Shown here one piece after another: positions 25,101-35,700 of a stretch of DNA of 37,523 nucleotides. Both the position numbers and the translations under genes were made by a program. How positions within the stretch are numbered: position 1 is the stretch's first letter; each line of letters begins with the position of its first letter. The stretch lies in NCBI RefSeq assembly GCF_014762705.1, contig NZ_JABURL010000104.1, positions 1 through 37,523 on the forward strand. The letters are read 5' to 3'. The notes under the pieces are model-generated. The model worked only from the letters and a program-made list of their open reading frames with translations, did not search any database and was not told the DNA's origin. Source of the DNA: Cyclobacterium sp. Lineage in GTDB: Bacteria > Bacteroidota > Bacteroidia > Cytophagales > Cyclobacteriaceae.

Positions 25101-26549
25101 TCAGTAAAACCTGAAAGAATACAAATCGGCATCCTTTAAGTAGACCCGCATTCTGATGGGTTTCCCGGATAAATCCGAAACATCACTGCTGCCATTCCAC
25201 AATACTTTTCTGGAGATTTCATTGCCGATAACCAGCTGGCCTTCCTCCATGGAATAACCCGGCAGTTTATTCCCATCGCCATCCAACAATTCTATTCTGA
25301 TTTCCCCCGCTGCAGAGGTGGAATAATTGAGTTCCAGATTTTGCCCTTCAAAGACAAAGGGTTTCGTGAGCATTTCACCTCCTTCATATCCGGCGGACAG
25401 GGAAGCGAATCCATCCAAACGCAGGCTATATCGGTGCAGGTGAGCGGAGGCCTGGGCATAATCCTGGTTGACATAAATGGACATTTCAGTTTCTCCGGTT
25501 TGCACCACATTCAAGGCGGGGTAATTGGAGCGTGAAACCCAATTCTCCAAGCCTATCCCAGGTCTGATAAAAGATTCCATAAATTGACGCTCATATTGAT
25601 TCCCTCCCCGGGTTGACATCAGGATTACATCCGAACAGTCATTGTAATATTTTGGGTCCACTCCCAATTTTTCAGCTTCAGTATCCGAAACCACTTTTCG
25701 GTTGGGCATGAACCGGGCACCAATGGCCAGGTATATGTGTGGTGCACGGAAATAGGGGCTGGTTTGTTGGGTGTACAGGTGTTCGTACGGCGTATTCCCA
25801 AAGCCCATGGGCTCGGGGTCTGTCCAGTGAATAAAATCCTTTGAAGTGGTTCGGCTTACCGAGCGAAAACCTTTGTATCCCTTACCTGTCCAGGAGCGGA
25901 AATAACAGACATATTGATTTTCACTTTCCGACCAAAAAGACACATTCTGAGAATCAAATACCCCTTGGGTGAATACCGGTTCCTCCTGAAGTCTCTTCCA
26001 GTTTTTACCATCCGCAGAAGTAAAGGCCACCAATCCGCTTTTGGATGTCCCGCCCAGGGCTTTGAATTTTTCATTTGGTTTTGCTGAGGGGTTGCTGTCC
26101 AAAAAAGGGCTGAAATTATGGGTGACCGGAGCGGCGTTGGCCAGGATGACGTTGTTATTTCTGCTACCTGCTATTTCATAGATACCCAGATCGGGTTTTT
26201 CCCAGTGGATGCCGTCGCTGGATTCAGCATAACAGGTCACTTCGGCACTATTGCCATCTTTACCAGCCGTCGGAACACCCCTGTAATAGGCTCTAAAAAA
26301 GCCATCTTCTTCGATTACCGTAACATAAGCAGAAAATGCGCCCTCCCAGGGGAGGTCAAAATCCAGGACTTTTCCCTTGTCCTCTGGGTGCTGCATCCTG
26401 ATGGTTGCCTTGTCCAGCCTCTCTATCAGATATGGATCGACAAAAAGCTCCCTGTCGCTTCCTATCAGCAAGGGGTCCTCCATTTGGCCATAGGACCCTT
26501 CGGAAGCAAATATCAGAATAATTAAAGTAAAAATCAGGTGTTTTTTCAT
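25101..26549 (-). CDS. Exported glycosidase-like beta-propeller protein, family unassigned
   Basis: A 482-residue protein with a Sec signal peptide (MKKHLIFTLIILIFASEGSYG). The mature part opens with GSDRELFVDPYLIERL and contains WEGAFSAYVTV, FRAYYRG, YAESSDGIHWEKP and TSKDFIHWTDP. This pattern is shared by exported proteins frequent in Planctomycetes and Bacteroidota that resemble GH32/GH43-type five-bladed propellers, followed by a C-terminal beta domain (about 390-482). I cannot assign catalytic residues, so activity is a guess. It lies in the PUL-like run; a remnant ceramidase fragment begins at its stop codon. Confidence 0.65.
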   Translation of the reverse strand: MKKHLIFTLIILIFASEGSYGQMEDPLLIGSDRELFVDPYLIERLDKATIRMQHPEDKGKVLDFDLPWEGAFSAYVTVIEEDGFFRAYYRGVPTAGKDGNSAEVTCYAESSDGIHWEKPDLGIYEIAGSRNNNVILANAAPVTHNFSPFLDSNPSAKPNEKFKALGGTSKSGLVAFTSADGKNWKRLQEEPVFTQGVFDSQNVSFWSESENQYVCYFRSWTGKGYKGFRSVSRTTSKDFIHWTDPEPMGFGNTPYEHLYTQQTSPYFRAPHIYLAIGARFMPNRKVVSDTEAEKLGVDPKYYNDCSDVILMSTRGGNQYERQFMESFIRPGIGLENWVSRSNYPALNVVQTGETEMSIYVNQDYAQASAHLHRYSLRLDGFASLSAGYEGGEMLTKPFVFEGQNLELNYSTSAAGEIRIELLDGDGNKLPGYSMEEGQLVIGNEISRKVLWNGSSDVSDLSGKPIRMRVYLKDADLYSFRFY

Positions 26550-26785
26550 CGCTGTATATTTGTTTCATACTGGTCTCTGCTTGCCTCAGGTCTAAATGAC
26601 ATAAACCAGATTTGGGTGAGCCCCGCATACTTGCACAGCCTGATACTAACGGCGCTATCGGAATATCTTTCCATCTGTCGGTCTCGTCATGCTCGATTTC
26701 AAGGCAAATAAATGGCTTTTGGGCCAATTTTGGGAGGCTATACTTTTCTAATACCCTTAACAATGTTTCAATGCCAGCAATTTAC

Positions 26786-27979
26786 CTAAAATTTGATGAT
26801 GGTACCAGCAATGTGTCGGGTGCCATTCTTTTTATTAAAATAATAGGTTACCAGAGCCTGGTGGTCATCCAGCACCACGGCCCAGGGATAACCGATATCT
26901 CCGCTTCCTCCATCTTCCCTAAGGACAATTTCTTCAGCAGTGGCGAAATCCGTGCATTCCGAATTCAAGATTCTAGCCCTGATTCCATAAGGCTCATGCC
27001 GGTATCCATAGACCAGAAGCACCCGGTCATCTGGCAACCTGGTGGCTTGAAGGGGGTGTCCCTGAAAACCCATAGACTGCCATTGTCCAAAGCTTTTCCC
27101 TCCGTCAGTGGACCGGGCAATGACGGCCTGATCTTCGTAGTTAGCGGTACGGATAAACGCCACCAAATCTCCTTTGGGTGTTTCGTAGATGGATGCTTCA
27201 TTGAATATGACCTCCTCATCTTTGGCAACGGTCGATAGGTGCTTCCAATTTTTACCTTTATCGTCCGAAACGAGCAGGTAATTGGAGGTACGGCGCGGTG
27301 CTTGCTGGTCATTTGCAGCGACCACCCAATAGATGCGTCCGCTTTTCCCTTCGTACATGGCTCCCCGGTTGTAGGCGGGAACCGGATTTCCCATCGGAGT
27401 AAAATTGATCTCCGGTTCTATGTGTGGAGGATATATCGGTTCGGACCAATTCCTCCCGCCGTCAATAGAACGTAACAGGTATCCACCCAAAAATACGGAT
27501 CCATTGCGATTCTGGAAATGGGGATCTGGCAGGTTTTCCAGACCATCCTCCCGCAAAAATGCCCAACCGTAGCTGGCACAAAGCAGCGTTCCATCACGAA
27601 GGCGTAGCAGACAAGGATCCTGTGAGCCACCAAAATCATGAGCATAGAGCAGATCTGGTTCACTTTCCCAGGTAAGGCCGTCTTTGGAAGTCATGCTTAC
27701 CAGGTAACTATTCGGGTCTACATGATTATTGCCACTTTCGCCAAAGACAACCCTTCTGTTCGGAGCACGTCGAAACGAAAGGAGGTACTCGCCATCTGCT
27801 TTCTGCACGATGGATGGAAACGTCGCGTAATAATTCGCGTCTTCATAAATAACCAGATCCCGGATTTTGGTTACCGAAGAGCTGCTTTTGCCTTGGGTTG
27901 GCTGCTGTGCAAGAAGCGGTAAGGAAACCAATAACAGTCCCAGAGTTGGGAAAATAGATGTTCTCATAATGCTATTCAT
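26786..27979 (-). CDS. Secreted sialidase-like (BNR/Asp-box) protein
   Basis: A 397-residue Sec-exported protein (signal through LLAQQ; ATG 27979 or 27967). It has several Asp-box motifs of the SxDxGxxW type: RSIDGGRNW, VSDDKGKNW and RSTDGGKSF. This points to a six-bladed sialidase-type propeller. An N-terminal FPSIV...SFRRAPN sits where sialidases have their arginine motif, but a standard FRIP is not seen. It acts in the periplasm or outside the cell. It is separated by 127 bases from the next BNR gene upstream and by 236 bases from the downstream gene. The substrate is unknown. Confidence 0.75.
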   Translation of the reverse strand: MNSIMRTSIFPTLGLLLVSLPLLAQQPTQGKSSSSVTKIRDLVIYEDANYYATFPSIVQKADGEYLLSFRRAPNRRVVFGESGNNHVDPNSYLVSMTSKDGLTWESEPDLLYAHDFGGSQDPCLLRLRDGTLLCASYGWAFLREDGLENLPDPHFQNRNGSVFLGGYLLRSIDGGRNWSEPIYPPHIEPEINFTPMGNPVPAYNRGAMYEGKSGRIYWVVAANDQQAPRRTSNYLLVSDDKGKNWKHLSTVAKDEEVIFNEASIYETPKGDLVAFIRTANYEDQAVIARSTDGGKSFGQWQSMGFQGHPLQATRLPDDRVLLVYGYRHEPYGIRARILNSECTDFATAEEIVLREDGGSGDIGYPWAVVLDDHQALVTYYFNKKNGTRHIAGTIIKF

Positions 27980-28089
27980 TTAGTCATGATACTTAATAAA
28001 AGCGGAAAAGGCCATTTCCTTATCCTTTTGGGTAAGGTACCAGAAAAAAAACCTACCTGCATTCTTTAGAATTTTGCGAGTAGACAGTT

Positions 28090-28101
28090 TAAACATGTTT
28101 A
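28090..28101. promoter_or_regulatory. Perfect 12-bp palindrome, possible operator
   Basis: TAAACATGTTTA lies in the 127-base gap between two BNR genes, just past the stop at 28107. The same gap holds an 8-bp hairpin (CCTTATCC and GGGTAAGG around TTTT, about 28018-28038). It may mark an internal control point in the run, with weak support. Confidence 0.25.
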
Positions 28102-28106
28102 CCTGT

Positions 28107-29141
28107 TTATTTCCGGAGCGACTTTAATGGAACCTTTGAAAGGTAAATACTCGTCCTGTCTTGGTGACTGGAATAATAGACCATCCATAGCTTGTTCTTA
28201 TAATACAACATACCGGGATAACTGGTGTCGCCTCCACTAGGAAATTCGATCGTCTTTTCGATATTTCCTTCCCGGTCTGTTCGGTGTAGGACAGTTTTGG
28301 CGCCGGTATCCCGGTAATCCCGGGTGCCTAACAACAAGTCATTTTTTCCAAAAAATAAAAAATTAGGACCTCCCAGACGAACGGGAAGTTTGGTATAGGT
28401 CCAATCGGTATAGGGATAGGCACTTTTTGCCAGTACACCCAACTTGTCGGAAGCTTCCCGTCTGACCAAAACAACCATCTTACCGTCTTTATCAAACCGA
28501 ATGGTGGATTCATTGGGATTGCCATCGATGTGTAGCTGAGAAACATGTTCGAAGTCGATTCCATTTTTGGTTTTCAACAAATGTACTTCCCAACCGTCGG
28601 GTTTAATCTGGTAAACTATACCGTAACCAATCTCATCATGCCAGGAAAGACTCCAAATCCAGTCCAGGGAGGGCTCCATATCCATAGTGGCTTTTTGAAG
28701 CGGTGAGAAACTCCCCCCATCCGTATCAGAAAAAGAGACCATGGGGTACAATACCTTGTATCCTTTATCATAAATACCCACCGCAGTCAACACCATAATT
28801 TTACCTTCCGGTGTTACCGACAGCCGTGCTTCACGGACATCCATGCCTTCCTTTTCAAGCAAGCCCACCTTTTCCCATTCATCGCCGTCTTTTGACCGTA
28901 TTATCCGTATCCTTCCACTATTGTCAGGCATGTGGTTATTTCCTTCCCGAACCGCCACATAAAAGTGGTCCTGAAACCGGATCATGTCCGGAAATGCATT
29001 GTGCGGGGCCTCATCCCATATCTTTGTGATATTCAAACTTTCCTCGTTTTGGGCAAAGCCGGTTAGAAGGCTTCCAAGGATCAAAATCAGGAATAAAAAT
29101 GCTTGCTTCATCGTATGTTGGTATTGATTGGTTCCATTCAT
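28107..29141 (-). CDS. Secreted sialidase-like (BNR) protein
   Basis: A 344-residue exported propeller. The signal peptide is LFLILILGSLLTGFAQ; the ATG at 29141 overlaps the upstream TAA by one base (TAATG), and ATG 29111 (MKQAF) is an equally good start for the signal. Degenerate Asp-boxes include RSKDGDEWEKV and SDTDGGSF. PHNAFPDMIRF and VAVREGNNH near the N-terminus recall the arginine region of sialidase-type propellers without a true FRIP. Its tight coupling to the DHDPS/NanA-type lyase gene suggests that the released product is the lyase substrate (inference). Confidence 0.72.
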   Translation of the reverse strand: MNGTNQYQHTMKQAFLFLILILGSLLTGFAQNEESLNITKIWDEAPHNAFPDMIRFQDHFYVAVREGNNHMPDNSGRIRIIRSKDGDEWEKVGLLEKEGMDVREARLSVTPEGKIMVLTAVGIYDKGYKVLYPMVSFSDTDGGSFSPLQKATMDMEPSLDWIWSLSWHDEIGYGIVYQIKPDGWEVHLLKTKNGIDFEHVSQLHIDGNPNESTIRFDKDGKMVVLVRREASDKLGVLAKSAYPYTDWTYTKLPVRLGGPNFLFFGKNDLLLGTRDYRDTGAKTVLHRTDREGNIEKTIEFPSGGDTSYPGMLYYKNKLWMVYYSSHQDRTSIYLSKVPLKSLRK

Positions 29142-30070
29142 TATTGAAATAAACCGGGAAGGATCTCTTCCAGTTGATTTCTTTTTTCTTGCGCCAATGC
29201 TGCCGGGATTCCCTGGTATGGCCAGCGCAATCGGGTACCGATCTCGGCCCAGTCTCCGATGGCTGCCAGAAACTTATCCACGGCCGTATCGGAATACCCG
29301 TCCTTTTGGATTAGCGGAAAAATCGCTTCCTGGAAGAAAAATCCCAGTTTTTCTTCCCATACTTTTGCTGCGATTGGGTCGGACATAATCATTTTGTGCC
29401 ATTTTAGCGCCCCCATGGGGTGTAGGCAGGCAATATTGGAATAGGAACCTTTGGCTCCTTGCTTAATCCCGGAAGCGAGCCGGTGACCCGGGACAAAATA
29501 GGAAAAAGGCAGGGGAAGGGATCGCATTTTTTCGTACCAGCGATCATCCCCTCCTGCCGTTTTGCAGCCCACAATCGGAAAGCCTTCCAATAAAAGATCC
29601 TTGTAATCCTCAGGCCTCAGTTGTTTTTTGGCATGAGGCGGATTGTAAATCACCAGCCCAACAGGATCCGCCACACTGGCCATTTTTTCGATGTACCGGA
29701 ATAACTCCGCCCGATTCGGAGCAACCCAATCCGGCAAAATAATCTGTATGGCCCCTGGTTGAAGGGATTTTGCCCGTTTTACCCGCTCCATGGAGGCAAG
29801 TGGCAATGGGTGGGCACAGCCTAATTGAAAGGGAACCCCTTTTAATTCCGCAGCAGCAGCCAGCTTTTCGCTAAGTGTATCAAATTCACTTTCAGTCTGA
29901 TTGTAAAACTCACCGGCAGTGCCGTTGGTATAGATGCCATGAAGTCCCGACTCAAGCAAGACTGCGATTTCCTCGTCCAGGCGGCCCCAATCAATGGCTT
30001 CATCCTCCTGAACAGGTAACAAGACAGTCCCCCATACACCCACAATTTCTTCAGCTCGAAGTGACTTCAT
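29141..30070 (-). CDS. DHDPS/N-acetylneuraminate lyase family aldolase
   Basis: A 309-residue class I aldolase of the DapA/NanA family. Landmarks are NGTAGEF (49-55, the GTxGE motif), Tyr142 (VIYNPP) and the Schiff-base Lys170 (VGCKTAGGDD). These enzymes form or split pyruvate-containing compounds such as N-acetylneuraminate or 2-keto-3-deoxy sugar acids. I chose ATG 30070 because the longer frame to 30121 would overlap the upstream BNR gene by 44 bases; this start leaves seven. Placement among BNR genes argues for a sialic-acid-like or ulosonic-acid substrate and against lysine synthesis. No nanE or nanK homologue is present in the window. Confidence 0.83.
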   Translation of the reverse strand: MKSLRAEEIVGVWGTVLLPVQEDEAIDWGRLDEEIAVLLESGLHGIYTNGTAGEFYNQTESEFDTLSEKLAAAAELKGVPFQLGCAHPLPLASMERVKRAKSLQPGAIQIILPDWVAPNRAELFRYIEKMASVADPVGLVIYNPPHAKKQLRPEDYKDLLLEGFPIVGCKTAGGDDRWYEKMRSLPLPFSYFVPGHRLASGIKQGAKGSYSNIACLHPMGALKWHKMIMSDPIAAKVWEEKLGFFFQEAIFPLIQKDGYSDTAVDKFLAAIGDWAEIGTRLRWPYQGIPAALAQEKRNQLEEILPGLFQ

Positions 30071-30077
30071 CAGGCAA

Positions 30078-31208
30078 TTATGGTTTTTTCCAAATAACAG
30101 TTCCCATATGGTACCGGTCATGCACCGAATTTCCGTTTGAATAATAAGCAGTCATGATGCTTCCATCCGGCAGCTGTACACTGGAAGGATAGCCACAATC
30201 GCGGCTTTTCAGGTCATCCACCAACAGATATTCGTCGGACCAGGTTTTGCCTTGATCCGAGCTGAATTTAACCGCCACTCCGTATTCTCCTGGAATTCGA
30301 TTGCCGTAGGTTAAGAGCAGTTCTCCATTTTCTAAAGAGGTGATATGTCCTGGGTGCTGGCTTTCTTCGGTTAACTGCCTAAGGTATTGCCAACTTGCCC
30401 CATCGTCGTCGCTTGTAAATAAATCCATGGCTGCCCCTGCCTTCCACCTTCTGGCGGCCGCAATCCAGGTCTCAGGTCCGGTTTGATAAAAAGCAGTCTC
30501 ATTATGTCCGCCGGCAAAAGCAGTAGGTCCGCTGGCATCACTCAGATGAGATACCCAGCGCCAGTTTTTTCCCTGATCATCGCTTCGGAACATGGAAACT
30601 TTATTGACAGCCTTGTCCAGGGATTGGGCGTAGGCAAGTACACGTAAACTTCCGTCCATGGCTTCCAGCACGTCACCGAAGGGGATGAATTCAGTCATTC
30701 CTTCCTCGGCTCCCGGGAAGCCGTTTTTGTAGGTTTTCCATTTTTTTCCCCCGTCTTTCGATATGCTGATCCAGGCCCGCAATACACCTACCAAATCCAT
30801 TCGGGCATCTTCGGTTTCTCCCGGCTTTAGCTCCCAACCCGAAGCTACCACCACCAACTCTCCGCTACCGTTTTTCCCGGCAGCGACATTCATACGGTTG
30901 GTAGCAGGATCGTGAGCGGCCGCAACCCCGGACTTTTCCCAAAAATGCCCCCCATCAGTAGTAGACCATACTTCCACGCTTCCCTCCATCCGGGCATGAC
31001 TGGGTTGGTTGAATATACTCGCATGAATACTTCCGTCATCCAGTCGGGTAAGGTTGGGCCAGGCACATACGTTGTCGATAGACACCCACCGATGAAGGAC
31101 CTCTACAGCTTTCTTTTCTCCTGGCAGGGGATCGGGATTGTCAATCGCCGGGAGGGCCAGCAGGTGGGCTAGTATCAGCGTAGAAGTGATTATCCAATTA
31201 TGAATCAT
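30078..31208 (-). CDS. Secreted sialidase-like (BNR) protein with five Asp-boxes
   Basis: A 376-residue Sec-exported protein (signal through HLLALPA). Five Asp-box-like motifs are visible: TTDGGHFW, SKDGGKKW, RSDDQGKNW, TSDDDGASW and SSDQGKTW. This is the clearest BNR propeller in the window. It is the first gene after SusD (31-base gap) and precedes the aldolase by seven bases. It most likely acts on the surface or in the periplasm on the SusCD ligand. The sialidase-type active-site arginine triad cannot be confirmed by eye. Confidence 0.78.
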   Translation of the reverse strand: MIHNWIITSTLILAHLLALPAIDNPDPLPGEKKAVEVLHRWVSIDNVCAWPNLTRLDDGSIHASIFNQPSHARMEGSVEVWSTTDGGHFWEKSGVAAAHDPATNRMNVAAGKNGSGELVVVASGWELKPGETEDARMDLVGVLRAWISISKDGGKKWKTYKNGFPGAEEGMTEFIPFGDVLEAMDGSLRVLAYAQSLDKAVNKVSMFRSDDQGKNWRWVSHLSDASGPTAFAGGHNETAFYQTGPETWIAAARRWKAGAAMDLFTSDDDGASWQYLRQLTEESQHPGHITSLENGELLLTYGNRIPGEYGVAVKFSSDQGKTWSDEYLLVDDLKSRDCGYPSSVQLPDGSIMTAYYSNGNSVHDRYHMGTVIWKKP

Positions 31209-31239
31209 CTGTTTTCTAATTTTTATGATTATAGTAAAT

Positions 31240-32712
31240 TTAATATCCGGGATTTTGCTCTATCAAAGGTTCCTGACTCAGTACCGAATTGGAAATGGGG
31301 AAAAGCAACAAATGATCCTCCCCAAGCCTGTCCTGCAGGGCCGGGACCAATTCAAAAGCCTTTCCAAACCGGACTAAATCCCACCACCTTTTACCTTCGT
31401 GCAACAATTCTAGCAAGCGCTCTTTCAGGATGGCTGCATCATTGGTTTCCTTACCCTGATCAACAAACTCCCTTCCCGCAAATTGTTCACCATAAGCCCT
31501 TTCTCTGATTTGGTTGATTTCCTGGGATGGATCCATAGCCAGTCCATTTTTGGCCTCTGCCTTCATCAGCAATACATCAGCATAGCGATACAAAATCGGG
31601 TCACTCAGGAAAACCCTGTTTCCTCCGATAATCGTCCCCTGGAATTTTTGCTGAATATTGGTCAGGTAATCCCTGCCTCCGTTTTCGTTGATGGTGAAGA
31701 TTTCAAAAAATGATGCATCTCTTCTGGAATCTTCCTCCTCGAATTGATTCCGAACCAAATCGGAGGTAACCATCAGGCCCTGTCCTCCCCCAATTGGGAA
31801 AATTTTATCACGGGTCTCCTGATCTATATTGCTAGGTGCTGCGGCTCCGATGATCCACATAAACCACAAATAATTACCCGGCTCCAGGTCCTGGTGCCGG
31901 ATGCTCATTAGAATTTCCCGGTTTCCTTTGTTTTCAAAATCAAAAACCTCCTGAAAATCATCCAGAAGCCCCACATCGGCCTGGTCTACTTCCTCCAGGG
32001 CATTCAAGGCTGTCTGCAAGTCCTCGGCTCCTCCACCCAAAAGTTTACCTGTCCAAAGGTATACTTCTCCTTTCAATGCATTGGTTGCAGGCCTGGACCA
32101 AACAGATCTCCCAATGGTAAACCCATCGTCAGGAAACAATTGCAGCGCTTCCCCTATATCCTTTTTGATCAATTGAAACACCTGGGATTGTGGGGATCTT
32201 TCCCTTTGGGTGACTTCGGCTCCAAATCCTTCAGTTGGCTCCTCCCTGATGATCAGGTCACCCCAGGTACGGGTCATCACAAAATACACATAGGCCCTCA
32301 TGGCATGGGCTTGTGCCAACATCTGATTTTTTCTTGATTCAGAGGAAAAAGTAATGTCGGGCACATATTTCAGAATAAGATTTGCGGTATTGATCACCCG
32401 GTAAAATCCACTCCAATCTGGATGACCTGGTGTATCGGCATTCATTTGGTTACGGTGTAAAATGAAGACTCCTTCTCCAAAAAGGCCTGGCGAGAGCACC
32501 TCACTGCGGTGTTCTCCAAGTTGGTGCAAGCCCTGGGAAAGGCTTCTCAATTCCACATACATGGCCATTAATGCTCCTTCTGCATCATTTTCACTCTGCC
32601 AAAAAGAATTGGTAGTAATGACACTGGTAGGCTTAACCTCAAGAGTTTCCGTACATGCCCAGCCCAATATTAATGAAAGGGATATGGCAAAATATTTTTT
32701 TATTGCTTTCAT
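31240..32712 (-). CDS. SusD/RagB family nutrient-binding outer-membrane lipoprotein
   Basis: A 490-residue SusD-type lipoprotein that caps a SusC transporter and binds its ligand at the cell surface. The signal ends in LILGWAC (Cys20). Typical family landmarks are TNSFWQSENDAEGALMAMY, YFVMTRTWGDL, LYRYADVLLMKAEA and the C-terminal LLHEGKRWWDLVRFGKAF. ATG 32712 was chosen over the TTG at 32721. It lies 17 bases after the SusC stop. The short C-terminus (ends in LIEQNPGY) is usual. Confidence 0.93.
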   Translation of the reverse strand: MKAIKKYFAISLSLILGWACTETLEVKPTSVITTNSFWQSENDAEGALMAMYVELRSLSQGLHQLGEHRSEVLSPGLFGEGVFILHRNQMNADTPGHPDWSGFYRVINTANLILKYVPDITFSSESRKNQMLAQAHAMRAYVYFVMTRTWGDLIIREEPTEGFGAEVTQRERSPQSQVFQLIKKDIGEALQLFPDDGFTIGRSVWSRPATNALKGEVYLWTGKLLGGGAEDLQTALNALEEVDQADVGLLDDFQEVFDFENKGNREILMSIRHQDLEPGNYLWFMWIIGAAAPSNIDQETRDKIFPIGGGQGLMVTSDLVRNQFEEEDSRRDASFFEIFTINENGGRDYLTNIQQKFQGTIIGGNRVFLSDPILYRYADVLLMKAEAKNGLAMDPSQEINQIRERAYGEQFAGREFVDQGKETNDAAILKERLLELLHEGKRWWDLVRFGKAFELVPALQDRLGEDHLLLFPISNSVLSQEPLIEQNPGY

Positions 32713-32729
32713 GACTTTCAAATATTTGA

Positions 32730-35700
32730 TTAAAAGGTAATATTGGCTCCAAAAATAAAGTTTTTGGGTATAGCATATCTGCCATCATCCCTGCCTCCTT
32801 CTTCCGGGTTCAGTCCCTTGTATCGGGTAAAATAATGCAGGTTATTTCCAGTAACATTTAATCTCAATCCACTGATTTTTATCCGCTCAAGTAGGGTTCG
32901 TGGTACCGAATAACTAAGAGTAAGTTCTCTAACGGCAAGAAAATCCCCGGATTCAAAAAATATGGAATTTCCTGATCCTGCTGTTCCGTTAAAATTGTTT
33001 CGCTGTATTCTTTCCCCACCCCAGTAAAACCTGGAATATTGGGCAATATCCCCTTGTTCCTTCCAGGAATTATCCACCTTATCCTGAGTCATGTTATTGT
33101 CAGCAAATAAATTGGTATCGATAAACATCTTTGCCCAATTGAAAATTGTATGGCCGGTGGTATAGTCCATTCTTAAATAGAGGTTGAAATTTTTAAAACT
33201 AACGGAATTGGAAATTCCACCGGTCCAGACGGGAAATTCCTGGCCCATATACACCTGATCCCGGCTGTCGATAATTCCATTGCCATCCAGGTCCTGCCAG
33301 TTGGTATCCCCTCCATATTTGGTTTTATCTGCTGAGACGATGTAATTGTCTATTGGAGCATTACTTGCTTCCTCATCGGTGGCATAGATGCTTAACTGGT
33401 TTCTACTATACATTTCTCCAAGCCTACCGCCTTCCTGAAGTCCTCCTTTCCATACATAATCTTCCTGTGCGGGATCCCATACCAAAACCCCTCCAACCCG
33501 ATTGTTTTCCACTCCATTGGGTGGAAGCCTCAGGATCTTATTTCTTACTTTGGATGCATTTAGGGATAAATTCCAGGTTACCGGACTGCCTACCGGCAAC
33601 AAGCTTGCCCCCATTTCCAGCTCAAAGCCCCTGTTTTCCAGGCTGCCCAAATTGGTCAATACACTGGAAAAACCGGTGGACTGTGGAAGGGGTAGGCTTG
33701 TGATCAGATTATCTGTTACCCTACGGTACACATCCACAATAAAATTCACCCTTTGATTGAACAAACTGAAGTCTGCTCCAATATCTACCGTTCGGGATTG
33801 TTCCCACTGCAGGTTGGGATTGGGTATGACCGTATTTTGAATAGCAGAGATTCCTGCATACCTGGTTCCTACACCATAAGCTCCCTGAGCAGCAAAATCG
33901 CTCAATCCCCCTATATTTCCATTTTCGCCATAGCTTGCCCTAATTTTCATCCTGAATAGATTTTCCGGGAACGTATTTTTCCAAAAATCTTCACGGTGCA
34001 AGTTCCAACCGGCAGAAATTCCAGGGAAAAATCCCCATTTGTTATCCGCACCAAGGTTAGAGGCACCATCATACCGCATGTTGAGGGAAAATAGATATTT
34101 CTGTCCCAAATCGTAATTTACCCTGGCGAAGTAGCCTAAAATCACCTGGTCGGTGATGCTACTGCTCACGCCAGTAGGCTCAGTAGCTGCATTCAGTGTT
34201 GGTATCAAATCTGTAGATGCCCCCCTTCCGGATGCGCTAAGCGTGGAAATATTTCTATCGTAGTAGGCAAAACCCAATTTGGCATCCAAATTATGGTTTT
34301 CACCTAAGGTCTTACCATAAGAAAAAACAAAATCTGCCTGATTTTGCCTCCACTGGTAGTTGGAAGCACTCGCATTACGGGTATCCACAAAATTGAGAGG
34401 CCCGTTCAGAAACCCAGGTTGGAAATTATAACTGTCATTATTGACATTGTAAATAGACAATTGAGGGTCAAATGACAAGCCAGGCAATATATCCCAATGG
34501 GCTCCCACTGTAAAGGTTGATTTTTCGGCAGTACTTTCGGCTACCCGATTATTAAGGAAATACAAGGGATTTCCAATATTGGCAGCAGTACCGGGAGCAA
34601 GGCTGCCATCTTCAAAATAGATCTTGGCTGTAGGAGCAAGGCCAGCAGAGCGGTAGAACGTGACGGCTGTGGATTGTCCTGTGGTATTGGTGGTATTATA
34701 GGTATAAAGAACCCTTCCAAATACACTTAAATTCTCCTTTACCTGTAATTCACCGTTTAAATTAAAAGTAAGGCGATCATAAGCGGTGGTGACTACCGTA
34801 CCTTCATTGGACAAATAACCCAGGCCAGCATTAAAAGTAGCTTTATCTGTACCTCCCTGTATTCCCACATGATGATTGTGTGATACTCCTGTCTGATAAA
34901 TGAGGGATTGAATGTCGTTATCCTGAAAAATGAGCGTCCGGGAAGGATCAACAGGGTCAGGCATGCTTTCCCAACCCTCGTTGAGTTTATATTCATTTTC
35001 AGGCGTAAGGTATTGGGTGGTAAATGCCGTATTATTAGTCAGGTCATTTCCTGTTCCGAAACCATTCGGCAAGCCTAATCTCACCGTTTCATCCGGAAAT
35101 TTGTCGGGCCTGATATGCCCTAACCTGAACATGGTCAGGTAATCCCGGGCATTGGCCATTTCATACAGTTTACCAGGTTCGGATAAGGTCAGGTCATACC
35201 GGTAAGTTATCCTGGATTGTCCTGACTTCCCGGTTTTGGTTGTAATAATCACCACACCATTTGACCCCCTGGCGCCATAAATAGAGGTGGCTGCTGCATC
35301 TTTTAATACCTGCATGGAAGCGATATCATCAGCGGAAATATCATTCATGTCCGGACGAATTACCCCATCTACTATATACAAGGGTGCGGCTCCATTGGGA
35401 TTATTGATGGAAGTGCCTCCTCTTACAATGATTCTGGGTGCAGCTCCGGGCTGACCCGAGGTACTTTGTACCCTGACTCCAGATACTGAACCCTGTAATG
35501 CTGAAGCAGCATTTGGAAAGGGTACACTTTCCAAAACCTTTTCATCCACTTTAGTAATGGATGTGGTCAGGGTTTCCCTGGATTGTTCCCCATAACCAAT
35601 CACCACTACTTCCTCCATATCCGAAAGCGAAGGAAATAAAACCAGGTCCAGGGTATTGCTGTTGCTTACTCCTACTTCCTTGGTGGCATACCCAATAAAA

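Noticed and set aside
29141-30070. Calling the aldolase nanA or dapA
   Set aside because: The family is clear but the specificity is not; no other sialic-acid or lysine genes are nearby.
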